A DNA stretch of 64,000 nt, from the NCBI GenBank assembly GCA_963529665.1, contig CAUSAG010000006.1, forward strand, positions 28,448 to 92,447, read 5' to 3'. The position numbers were made by a program, and so were the translations under genes. Below are positions 24,063-31,611 of this stretch, one piece after another (the stretch's first letter is position 1; the number at the start of each line of letters is the position of its first letter). This DNA is from Kingella_B sp963529665 (GTDB lineage: Bacteria > Pseudomonadota > Gammaproteobacteria > Burkholderiales > Neisseriaceae). The notes below the pieces were generated by a model that saw only the letters and a program-made list of their open reading frames with translations, had not been told where the DNA came from and did not search any database.

Positions 24063-24185
24063 TTTCTTATATCCAATCTCCAAAAAACGGTAATTGCTGA
24101 ACCCACGCATTTTTTGCGCATTTTCTCGGGCGATAATCTGTCTGCCAATAGCAGCCTGAACGGTGTCATACGTCTGGCACACCCG
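24050..24185 (-). pseudogene. internally deleted second copy of the lepA 3' end
   Basis: Positions 24119-24163 match lepA 24841-24885 with about 8 differences in 45 bases, and flanking pieces also match (ATCTCCAAAA of the lepA end; TTTTTGCGCA). The encoded peptide VQAAIGRQIIAREN mirrors LepA VQAAIGGQIIAREN, and LEIGYKK mirrors the LepA end LEIGDK. Most of the intervening lepA sequence is missing. This looks like the scar of an insertion that duplicated the lepA end. Confidence 0.7.
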
Positions 24186-24585
24186 CGTAACTTTCTTTCC
24201 AGCACAATTCTTCTTTGGTAGAGCGCAGGGAAGTCCAGCCGTCTGGGCTGGTTTGCTTGGCAGGCAAATTGTTGAGCGTGTGCTTGGATGGCTTTCATTC
24301 GCCGTTTTCTTCGCCAGCGCGGGACGGCATTCGGGCTTCGTAACCCGCGCTTATTTCGCGCCCGTTTGCCAGCTTGAAATGGAAGCCGCCCGCTGCCGAA
24401 AGCCCCTGCCCTGGGGTGAAAACGTGTACGCTTTCGTATGATTCAAATGTGCACGCGCCCGTTTGCGGGACGTGTTTGCGTGTACTCAGGTTTTGGTAGC
24501 GGCATTCGCCTTCTGTCGGTGGTTCAACACGGCTGGCGTGTGCGGCGGTGGACAGCAGTAAAAGGATAAACAGCTTGCTTTTCAT
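24168..24585 (-). pseudogene. secreted cysteine-containing protein interrupted by TGA
   Basis: The first part (24295-24585, 96 residues) has a clear signal peptide (MKSKLFILLLLSTAAHA) and a small cysteine-bearing domain (CRYQNLSTRKHVPQTGAC ... GGFHFKLANGREIS), then stops at TGA 24295. The same frame continues open for about 42 more sensible codons (KPSKHTLNNLPAKQTSP, then DGWTSLRSTKEELCWKES) before the lepA remnant. This suggests one longer periplasmic protein with a nonsense codon and a lost 3' end. If the 96-residue form is the real protein, the downstream similarity is chance. No family recognised. Confidence 0.45.
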
Positions 24586-24624
24586 GCGGAAAACTCCTGT
24601 GAATATGGGAAACAGCGGGATATT

Positions 24625-24670
24625 TCAGGCAGCCTGAAAACGGGTTGGCGAGTTTCGGCGAAGCCAAAAC
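24625..24670 (-). terminator. DUS plus GTTTCGGCGAAGCCAAAAC hairpin after lepA
   Basis: TTTCAGGCAGCCTGAAAA is itself palindromic, and GTTTCGGCGAAGCCAAAAC next to it forms a second small hairpin. Both lie directly beyond the lepA stop. Confidence 0.45.
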
Positions 24671-26470
24671 TCACTTATCCCCAATCTCCAAAATCGCCAA
24701 AAACGCTGATTGCGGAATCTCCACATTCCCCACCTGTTTCATGCGTTTTTTACCGGCTTTTTGTTTTTCCAGCAGTTTTTTCTTACGGGTAATGTCGCCG
24801 CCGTAGCACTTGGCGAGTACGTTTTTGCGCAGGGCTTTAACGTTTTCGCGGGCGATGATTTGGCCGCCGATGGCAGCCTGAACGGCGATGTCAAACATTT
24901 GGCGCGGTATCAGTTCGCGCATTTTGCTGGCGAGTTCGCGCCCGCGCTGCACGGCGGTTTGGCGGTGCACAATCAGGCTGAGCGCGTCCACTTTGTCGCC
25001 GTTTACCATAATATCCAGCTTCACCAAGTCGGCGGGCTGAAACTCTTTGAAGTCGTAGTCCAGCGAAGCATAGCCGCGCGAAGTGGATTTGAGTTTGTCG
25101 AAAAAGTCCATCACCACTTCGTTCATCGGCAGATCATAAGTGAGCATCACCTGCCGCCCCATGTATTGCATATTGCGCTGCACGCCGCGTTTTTGGTTGC
25201 ACAGCGTCATCACGTTGCCCACATAATCCTGCGGCACGAGGATGGTGGCGGTGATAATCGGCTCCATAATGGTTTCTATCGTGCCGATGTCGGGCAGTTT
25301 GGACGGGTTTTCCACGTCTATTTTTTCGCCGTTTTTGAGCACGACTTCATACACCACGGTGGGCGCGGTGGTAATCAAATCCATGTCAAACTCGCGCTCC
25401 AAGCGCTCTTGCACGATTTCCAGATGCAGCAGTCCCAAAAAGCCGCAGCGGAAGCCGAAGCCGAGTGCCTGCGACACTTCGGGCTCAAATTTTAACGACG
25501 CATCATTGAGTTGCAGCTTTTCCAGCGCGTCGCGCAGGGCTTCGTAGTCGTGGCTTTCCACGGGGTACAGCCCGGCGAACACTTGGCTTTGCACTTCTTT
25601 GAAGCCAGCCAGCGGCTCGGCGGCGGGGTTGGCGGCAAGGGTTACGGTGTCGCCCACTTTCGCCTGCCCGAGTTCTTTCACGCCGGTAATCAGAAAGCCG
25701 ACTTCGCCTGCGGTTAATTCTTGTTTTTGCACCGATTTTGGCGTAAACACGCCGAGCTGCTCCACCTGCGATTCGGCTTTGGTGGACATAAAGCGCACTT
25801 TGTCTTTCAGTTTCAGGCTGCCGTTTTTCACGCGGATCAGCATCACCACGCCCACGTAGTTGTCAAACCACGAATCGATAATCACGGCTTGCAGCGGCGC
25901 GGCGGCATCGCCCTGCGGTGCGGGGATTTTGGCGACGATTTCTTCCAGCACGTCTTCTACGCCCAGCCCGCTTTTGGCGGAACAGGTTACCGCGCCCACG
26001 GCATCAATGCCGATGATGTCTTCGATTTCCTGCGCCACGCGGTCGGGGTCGGCGGCGGGCAGGTCGATTTTGTTGAGCACGGGCACGACTTCCACGCCCA
26101 AATCAATCGCGGTGTAGCAGTTGGCCACGGTTTGCGCTTCCACGCCCTGCGAGGCGTCCACCACCAACAGCGCGCCTTCGCAGGCGGACAGACTGCGCGA
26201 CACTTCATAGGAGAAGTCCACGTGTCCCGGGGTGTCAATCAGGTTCAGCAGATAGGTTTCGCCGTTTTTGGCTTTGTAGTGCAGCGCGGCGGTTTGCGCC
26301 TTAATCGTGATGCCGCGCTCTTTTTCGATGTCCATGCTGTCCAGCACTTGCGAACTCATTTCGCGGTTTTCCAGCCCGCCGCAGTATTGGATGAAGCGGT
26401 CGGCGAGGGTGGATTTGCCGTGGTCGATGTGGGCGATGATGGAGAAATTGCGGATGTTTTTCATGTTCAT
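24671..26470 (-). CDS. lepA: elongation factor 4 (LepA)
   Basis: 599 residues. The G domain has AHIDHGKSTL, DTPGHVDFSYE and LNKIDLPAADP; further on are the EF4-specific C-terminal segments RDALEKLQLNDASLKFEPE, GLLHLEIVQERLEREF, and the tail AIGGQIIARENVKALRKNVLAKCYGGD with the KKKLLEKQKAGKKRMKQ basic stretch. EF4 is a ribosome-associated GTPase acting on stalled or mis-translocated ribosomes. MNMKN allows starts at 26470 or 26464; neither has a strong ribosome binding site. A degraded second copy of the 3' end lies at 24050-24185. Confidence 0.95.
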   Translation of the reverse strand: MNMKNIRNFSIIAHIDHGKSTLADRFIQYCGGLENREMSSQVLDSMDIEKERGITIKAQTAALHYKAKNGETYLLNLIDTPGHVDFSYEVSRSLSACEGALLVVDASQGVEAQTVANCYTAIDLGVEVVPVLNKIDLPAADPDRVAQEIEDIIGIDAVGAVTCSAKSGLGVEDVLEEIVAKIPAPQGDAAAPLQAVIIDSWFDNYVGVVMLIRVKNGSLKLKDKVRFMSTKAESQVEQLGVFTPKSVQKQELTAGEVGFLITGVKELGQAKVGDTVTLAANPAAEPLAGFKEVQSQVFAGLYPVESHDYEALRDALEKLQLNDASLKFEPEVSQALGFGFRCGFLGLLHLEIVQERLEREFDMDLITTAPTVVYEVVLKNGEKIDVENPSKLPDIGTIETIMEPIITATILVPQDYVGNVMTLCNQKRGVQRNMQYMGRQVMLTYDLPMNEVVMDFFDKLKSTSRGYASLDYDFKEFQPADLVKLDIMVNGDKVDALSLIVHRQTAVQRGRELASKMRELIPRQMFDIAVQAAIGGQIIARENVKALRKNVLAKCYGGDITRKKKLLEKQKAGKKRMKQVGNVEIPQSAFLAILEIGDK

Positions 26471-26653
26471 TTTGGGTGGGGAATATAAAGAATGGTTTGC
26501 GGCGGCTTGAATGGCGGCAAGTGGCTTTCAGGCTGCCTGAAAGGGGGTAAACAAAGCGCGGCATTTTAACAGAAAATGATTAGGCAGCCTGAAAGGTTTG
26601 CATAAAAAAGCAGCCTGAAAGCGTTGTTTCAAGCTGCTGTGTAAAAATTATTG
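26471..26653. repeat. DUS cluster upstream of lepA
   Basis: Contains a palindromic DUS (TTTCAGGCTGCCTGAAA, 26527-26543) and further DUS or degraded DUS to 26638, including AAGCAGCCTGAAA. Presumably includes the lepA promoter, which I could not pinpoint. Confidence 0.55.
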
Positions 26654-26796
26654 GGTGGTGTCCTAAAAAGTATGCTGACATAAAACGTCAAGCCAATAAC
26701 GACATTTCTATCGTACAAAATTTCCTGTTAAAACAGCGGAATTTGGCTAATTTAAATTACTAAAAAAACAAGCAGCATACTTTTTAGGACACCACC
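26654..26796. mobile_element. 143-bp MITE, IS1595/IS1016-like ends, 8-bp target duplication
   Basis: Perfect 24-bp terminal inverted repeats begin GGTGGTGTCCTAAAAAG (left 26654-26677, right 26773-26796). The element is bracketed by the 8-bp direct repeat AATTATTG (26646-26653 and 26797-26804). An 8-bp duplication and a GG...TGTCC...AAAAAG end match IS1595-family elements such as IS1016 as I remember them. The interior is AT-rich and non-coding, so movement would need a transposase elsewhere. Confidence 0.85.
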
Positions 26797-26831
26797 AATT
26801 ATTGTATATGATTTAATACAGTAAAAAACAG

Positions 26832-27218
26832 TTAAATCTCGCTGTTTGGTTCTTCACCATACTTATTATCGCCTTGGGTGCCTTCCTGTGCGCACAAAAT
26901 AAGAATAATAATAAAGCCAATAACGGGAATGATACCAATCAAACTATACCATCCTGTGCGATTAGTATCGTGTAAACGACGGATTTGCACTGCCAAGCTA
27001 GGTAAAAATGTTGCCAACAGATACAAATCAGCTATACCGAAACTTTTTGCAGAGTCACTGGGATTAGCTGCACCTGATGCAGCATTAAAGAAGCCAGAAA
27101 TAAAGCCCAGCACAAAAGCTACAATAAAATGAAACAATATAAACATCCAAAATTCTCGACGTGATGCACGTCCGCTAAAACCTACATAATTTTTTAATAC
27201 AGCAAAATACCACTTCAT
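26832..27218 (-). CDS. DUF805 family inner membrane protein
   Basis: 128 residues from ATG 27218 (AGGAG eight bases upstream). The start MKWYFAVLKNYVGFSGRASRREFWMF is the DUF805 signature; about four membrane helices follow, with RRLHDTNRTGWYSL between helices, also characteristic, and a short acidic tail. Function is unknown. The gene is AT-rich compared with its surroundings and sits next to a MITE, consistent with acquisition. Its 3' end lies 28 bases from the MITE target duplication. Confidence 0.88.
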   Translation of the reverse strand: MKWYFAVLKNYVGFSGRASRREFWMFILFHFIVAFVLGFISGFFNAASGAANPSDSAKSFGIADLYLLATFLPSLAVQIRRLHDTNRTGWYSLIGIIPVIGFIIILILCAQEGTQGDNKYGEEPNSEI

Positions 27219-27355
27219 ATTAAAACTCCTATAAATAAAATAAATGTTAAACAAAGCACCGAAATAATACGGGCTAGTTTTTAACAAAATGATTGAAGAA
27301 GTGTCAAGAACAGATAGGGGATAGGATAATTTTTATGATACGGTTACAACAGATT

Positions 27356-27397
27356 AGGCAGCCTGAAAGGTTTGTAGGCAATTTTCAGGCTGCCTTT
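27356..27397. terminator. DUS inverted pair between DUF805 gene and dusA
   Basis: AGGCAGCCTGAAAG faces TTTTCAGGCTGCCTTT. Both neighbours are transcribed away from it, so its role as terminator is unclear; it may insulate the divergent promoters. Confidence 0.45.
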
Positions 27398-27515
27398 AAC
27401 AAAAAAGATTTGCGCCCTGCCCGCAAGCCACCGCGCCGAAAATGCTAAAATCCACCCTCTTTTACTCTTTTATTTTTATGATTATTTTATTTTTATGATT
27501 ATAGGCAGCCTGAAA

Positions 27516-28511
27516 ATGCAAACTCCCCGCCCCAAGCGCACGCTATCCATTGCGCCGATGCTGGACTGGACTGACCGCCATTTCCGCTATCTCGCGCGCC
27601 AAATCAGCCGCCACACATGGCTTTACACCGAAATGATAAACGCAGGCGCGATTATCCACGGCGATCCTGCGCGGTTTCTGGAATACAACGAATGCGAACA
27701 CCCCATCGCCTTGCAATTGGGCGGCAGCGACCCCGCGCAGTTGGCGCAAGCGGCGAAAAAAGTGGCGCAATATCAATACGATGAAATCAACCTAAACTGC
27801 GGCTGCCCCAGCCCGCGCGTGCAAAAAGGCGCGTTTGGCGCGTGTTTGATGAACGAAGTGGCGCTGGTTGCCAATTGTCTGAACGCCATGCAGCAAGCCG
27901 CGCCCGATTGCGATATTACGGTGAAACACCGCATTGGCGTGGACAAGCAAACCGAATACAGCAGCGTGCGCGATTTTGTTGGCACGCTGCGCGAGAAAAC
28001 GCCCGTGCGCACTTATATTGTGCACGCCCGCAACGCATGGCTGGATGGCTTGTCGCCCAAAGAAAACCGCGATATTCCGCCGCTGAAATACGATTATGTT
28101 TACCAATTAAAACAAGACTTTCCCGATTTGGAAATCATCATCAACGGCGGCATCAAAACCAACGCCGAAATCGCCGAACACCTGCGCCATGTGGACGGCG
28201 TGATGATTGGGCGCGAGGCGTATCACAACACCATGATTATGCGCGATTGGGACAGGCTGTTTTACGGCAGCGAGCAGCCTGAAATCGGCTACGATGAATT
28301 GGTGCAGCGGCTTTATGCCTACGTGCAAACGCAGTTGGCAGCGGGGCGCGGCAGCATCTTGCGCCACATGGCGCGGCACTATCTGGGCTTGATGCACGGC
28401 TTGCACGGCGCGCGCACATGGCGGCAAATGCTGTCGGATGCAACGCTGCTCAAAACCAACCGCGCGGAATTGATTTTGGAGGCTTGGGCGCAGGTGAAGA
28501 AGGAGCTGTGA
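27516..28511 (+). CDS. dusA: tRNA-dihydrouridine(20/20a) synthase DusA
   Basis: 331 residues from ATG 27516; seven further codons upstream would be encoded largely by a DUS. SIAPMLDWTDRHFRYLARQIS is the FMN-binding start, EINLNCGCPSPRVQKGAFGACLM carries the catalytic Cys, and VKHRIGVD, INGGIKTNAE and GVMIGREAYH complete the barrel. It reduces uridine 20/20a in the tRNA D-loop. The DUS AGGCAGCCTGAAA directly abuts the ATG, as in yraN and acpS. An internal DUS fragment encodes EQPEIG. Confidence 0.93.
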   Translation: MQTPRPKRTLSIAPMLDWTDRHFRYLARQISRHTWLYTEMINAGAIIHGDPARFLEYNECEHPIALQLGGSDPAQLAQAAKKVAQYQYDEINLNCGCPSPRVQKGAFGACLMNEVALVANCLNAMQQAAPDCDITVKHRIGVDKQTEYSSVRDFVGTLREKTPVRTYIVHARNAWLDGLSPKENRDIPPLKYDYVYQLKQDFPDLEIIINGGIKTNAEIAEHLRHVDGVMIGREAYHNTMIMRDWDRLFYGSEQPEIGYDELVQRLYAYVQTQLAAGRGSILRHMARHYLGLMHGLHGARTWRQMLSDATLLKTNRAELILEAWAQVKKEL

Positions 28512-28522
28512 ATGGGGATTGC

Positions 28523-28592
28523 TGGTTTTCAGGCTGCCTTATGCAAGGCGGATGATGCGTTGCCCGCAAACCATCATTAGGCAGCCTGAAAA
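28523..28592 (+). terminator. DUS inverted pair after dusA
   Basis: TTTTCAGGCTGCCT and AGGCAGCCTGAAAA face each other with a loop of about 40 bases; a small GC hairpin can form in between. Confidence 0.5.
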
Positions 28593-28695
28593 CGCCCAAT
28601 GGCAACCGCCAAGCATAATCCGTTGCCCGCGCCATCCAATCATCAAATAACCCAAGCCGCCACTATCTATTAAGGCAGCCTGAAAACCTTATCGC

Positions 28696-29359
28696 ATGAA
28701 AATCAACAAAAAATTCAAGCAAATGAGCATGGCAAAATACCGCCATTACATCGCCCATCATCAAAAATACGCCGATTTCAATCCGCTGGGGCTGTATCGC
28801 TCCATTTTGGAAAACGATAAATTGGACGAAGCGGCACGGCTGGAAGTTCTAGGGGCTGTTTGCAATTGGTGTTGTGGCGGCTTTTACGCCATAAAACGGC
28901 ATCTGCTATGTTAAAAACACTCGCCAATGGGCGACATTGGCTCGTATTTTCGCCTTGCATCTGCCGCTTTCTGACGCAAAATCCGCTTCACAAACCAATT
29001 GCAAACAGCCCCTAGCCCTTGCCAACCAATATTTTCAGCGTTTCTACAATTTTTTGTTCATTAAAGACCCCGTTGCATACAGCAAGCTTGCCACGCTGGG
29101 GCAGGGTTTGAGCGAAACGCAGCAGCGCCAGCATTTGAGCCATGTTTGGGACAGGCGCGAGAAATGGTGCGCTGAAAAAGGTATCCGCCATCAGCGCATC
29201 GGCGCAAGCACCGTTTCGCGCCATTACTTTGCCGATGGCAATGAAGCCGACGGCTGGCGCGAAGTGCGGCACATGAGCCCCGAGCGCCGATTAAGGCAGC
29301 CTGAAAGCCGTCCAAGCAGCAAACAGCAGCGCAAGCGGCAAAAGCAAATGCTACGCTAA
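28696..29359 (+). pseudogene. 166-residue unknown protein split by a MITE
   Basis: Upstream part 28696-28851 encodes MKINKKFKQMSMAKYRHYIAHH... to LEVL; the downstream part from 29012 encodes LALANQYFQRFYNFLFIKD and then RHYFADGNEADGWREVRHMSPE. A 163-bp insertion between two CTAG copies separates them. Removing the element and one CTAG joins the parts in frame as EVLALANQ, giving 166 residues. The interrupted protein is helical and basic; I do not recognise the family. The current upstream frame ends after 72 codons within the element. Confidence 0.8.
28849..29015. mobile_element. MITE with IS5-like ends inserted in an ORF, CTAG target duplication
   Basis: The ends are perfect 22-bp inverted repeats starting CTAGGGGCTGTTTGCA (28849-28870 and 28994-29015), including the CTAG target. 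CTAG fits the YTAR target of IS5-family transposition. The 155 or so internal bases have no transposase. In-frame repair on exact excision supports the boundaries. Confidence 0.85.
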
Positions 29360-29384
29360 GCATGGCATGAGGATGAGAAGTAGT

Positions 29385-29435
29385 TTTCAGGCTGCCTTTG
29401 CGCTTGTGGAATAAACGCGCAAAGGCAGCCTGAAA
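29385..29435 (+). terminator. 19-bp perfect stem extending a DUS pair
   Basis: TTTCAGGCTGCCTTTGCGC pairs perfectly with GCGCAAAGGCAGCCTGAAA around a 13-base loop. It follows the split gene and precedes the ptsN promoter. Confidence 0.75.
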
Positions 29436-29528
29436 GCGGCAATGATGGCGTGGGTTAAAGGAAAAGCAGGGCGGACGACAACACAACATTATTGTGATTT
29501 TAATCAACTGTAAATTTCCGCAAAATCA

Positions 29529-29557
29529 TTGAAGCCAATGTAAGCAAGCGTTAAAAT
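29529..29557 (+). promoter_or_regulatory. promoter of ptsN
   Basis: TTGAAG (29529-29534), 17-base spacer, TAAAAT (29552-29557); predicted transcript start about 25 bases before the ATG. Confidence 0.6.
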
Positions 29558-29588
29558 TCGCGCCCAATTATTTAGACCCATTTGCTTC

Positions 29589-30038
29589 ATGACTACTTCT
29601 CTTGCCGACACGCTTCCCCTTTCTCATATTATTTTAGACGCCGAAATCAGCAGCAAAAAACGCCTATTTGAATGCGTGGCGCAGCTGTTTGCCGCGCAAA
29701 GCGGTTTGCCGCAAGCCGAAGTGTTTGATTGCCTGTTTGCGCGCGAGCGATTGGGCTCAACCGCGCTGGGGCAGGGCGTTGCCATGCCGCATGGTCGGCA
29801 CGCGGGCTTATCCGCGGCAACGGGCGCGTTTGTGCGGCTAAAAGAGCCGATTGAATTTGATGCGCCTGATAACAAGCCTGTTTCACTGGTGTTTGTGTTG
29901 CTTGTGCCCGAAGCGGCAACCAGCGAGCATTTAGAATTGCTGTCGCAATTGGCAGGGCTGTTCAACGAAAAAAGCGTGCGCGATGCGTTGCAATCTTGCC
30001 AAACGCCCGAAGAAGCGCGCGCGCTGTTGCTGGCATAA
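29589..30038 (+). CDS. ptsN: PTS IIA-like nitrogen regulatory protein
   Basis: 149 residues of the EIIA-fructose/nitrogen family. The phospho-accepting His is His68 in GVAMPHGRH; ERLGSTALG just before it is also conserved. EIIA-Ntr is phosphorylated through the nitrogen PTS and regulates K+ uptake, envelope stress and nitrogen/carbon balance by protein contacts. It precedes hprK and rapZ, a conserved neighbourhood, though here a broken gene and a terminator lie in between, so it is a separate transcript. Confidence 0.9.
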   Translation: MTTSLADTLPLSHIILDAEISSKKRLFECVAQLFAAQSGLPQAEVFDCLFARERLGSTALGQGVAMPHGRHAGLSAATGAFVRLKEPIEFDAPDNKPVSLVFVLLVPEAATSEHLELLSQLAGLFNEKSVRDALQSCQTPEEARALLLA

Positions 30039-30050
30039 GCCGCGCAGATA

Positions 30051-30124
30051 TTTTCAGGCTGCCAATCTAGTGCACACAGGGCGTATGGGTCATATGCCCT
30101 GTGTGCATTTAAGGCAGCCTGAAA
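30051..30124 (+). terminator. nested hairpin after ptsN
   Basis: A DUS pair (30051-30062 and 30111-30124) encloses a second perfect 12-bp stem, TGCACACAGGGC (30071-30082) with GCCCTGTGTGCA (30096-30107). The inner stem is unrelated to DUS. Confidence 0.7.
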
Positions 30125-30198
30125 ACGCATAAACAGGCTGCGCCACACCGCTTGCCTTGTTGGGCAGATTATTTATCCACTCACTATCCATCAGCAAA

Positions 30199-30483
30199 AT
30201 GTCTTCATCCAACGAGAAACTGCGCGAAGAAGCCATCGCCGCGCACGCGTTCAGCTTTAAAAACCACGCTTATTTAACAGCAAAGCCCTAACTGTGCGGC
30301 TGTTTTTGCTGCTGCAAAATCTTCCCGTCCAGCGCATTAAGCGATGAGGATTTTCAGCCTGAGGACGACGGGCAAAGAACCGCCTTCTGCCCTTATTGCC
30401 TGATAGACAGCGTGATTGGCGAGGAAAGCGGCTACGCCATCACGCCCGAGTTGTTGCAAGCGATGCGGGATTATTGGTTTTAG
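30199..30483 (+). pseudogene. small zinc-binding-type cytoplasmic protein with an in-frame stop
   Basis: The frame from ATG 30199 reads MSSSNEKLREEAIAAHAFS... LTAKP, then TAA at 30289-30291, then LCGCFCCCKIFPSSALSDED, FQPEDDGQRTAFCPYCLIDS, VIGEESGYAI and ITPELLQAMRDYWF to the stop at 30481. The C.C..C, CPYC.DSVIG..SGY.IT and final YWF pattern is a widespread small cytoplasmic protein family of unknown function that probably binds zinc. One nonsense codon at position 31 breaks it; everything else is intact, so the mutation is recent or a sequencing error. Confidence 0.75.
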
Positions 30484-30645
30484 GCGCGGTATTGGCGGCA
30501 AACAATGTTTCAGCGTTGTTAAAGACATCTCATTGAAAAATAATGATTATGGGTTTTCAGGCTGCCCCAGTCGTTCGCTCCAAAGGCAGCCTGAAAACAA
30601 GTGTAACGAGTTTCGGCGCAGCCAAACTCCCCAGAAGGAATTCTT

Positions 30646-31611
30646 ATGCCCAGCGTCTCCGTTCGCAAGCTCTATCAAGACAATCAGCAAAAACTTCAGC
30701 TCGCGTGGGCAGCAGGCGCAGCGGGTGGCGATAACCGCATTGCCGTGGAAGCCGACCGCCCCGTGCTGGCGCTGGTGGGACATCTTAATTTTATTCACCA
30801 CAACCAAGTGCAAGTGCTAGGCGTTGCCGAAGTTGCCTATTTGCAAAAGCTGGAACAAGCCGAACACGGCACGGGGTTGAACGAGCTGTTCAACTTTCCC
30901 ATGACGCTGGTGATTGTTGCCAACGATTTGCCGATTCCGCAAAGCCTGCGCGATTATTGCCACACGCAAAACACGCCGCTGCTCACCTCCAAGCTGGAAA
31001 GCCCATATTTGATGGACGTGCTGCGCATTTATCTGCAACGCGTGCTTGCCGCTTCCACCATCAAACACGGCGTGTTTTTGGATGTGTTTGAAGTGGGCGT
31101 ATTGCTCACAGGCAAATCGGGGCTGGGCAAAAGCGAGCTGGCGCTGGAATTGATTTCGCGCGGGCATAGCTTGGTTGCCGATGATGCCGTTGAGCTACAC
31201 CGCACCGCACCCGAAACATTGGAAGGACGTTGCCCGCCCATGCTGCGCGATTTTTTGGAAGTGCGCGGCGTGGGCGTGCTCAATATTCGCCATATGTTTG
31301 GCGAAACCGCCATCCGCCCGAAAAAAACGCTGCGCTTAATCATCAACCTTGTTCTAGCCGATGATGAATACATGAAAACGCTAGACCGCCTAAGCATCCG
31401 CACCGAAACGGAAACCATATTAAATGTGCCCATCCGCTCGGTAACGCTGCCTGTTGCCGCAGGGCGCAACCTTGCCGTGTTGGTGGAAGCCGCCGTGCGC
31501 AACTATATTTTGCAGCGCCACGGCAAAGATAGCACCAAAGAATTCCTAGAACGCCATCAAACCATTATGAACAAACCCGAAGAGCATCCCCATGAAAATC
31601 ATCTTGATTAG
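30646..31611 (+). CDS. hprK: HPr kinase/phosphorylase
   Basis: 321 residues. The Walker A loop GKSGLGKS is at 156-163, the second signature is LEVRGVGVLNIRHMFG, and the N-terminal domain (SVRKLYQDNQQKLQLAW...) matches the HprK family. It phosphorylates and dephosphorylates Ser46 of HPr; in Neisseria this links metabolism to virulence gene control. AGAAGGA seven bases before the ATG. The 3' end overlaps rapZ by 20 bases. Confidence 0.95.
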   Translation: MPSVSVRKLYQDNQQKLQLAWAAGAAGGDNRIAVEADRPVLALVGHLNFIHHNQVQVLGVAEVAYLQKLEQAEHGTGLNELFNFPMTLVIVANDLPIPQSLRDYCHTQNTPLLTSKLESPYLMDVLRIYLQRVLAASTIKHGVFLDVFEVGVLLTGKSGLGKSELALELISRGHSLVADDAVELHRTAPETLEGRCPPMLRDFLEVRGVGVLNIRHMFGETAIRPKKTLRLIINLVLADDEYMKTLDRLSIRTETETILNVPIRSVTLPVAAGRNLAVLVEAAVRNYILQRHGKDSTKEFLERHQTIMNKPEEHPHENHLD

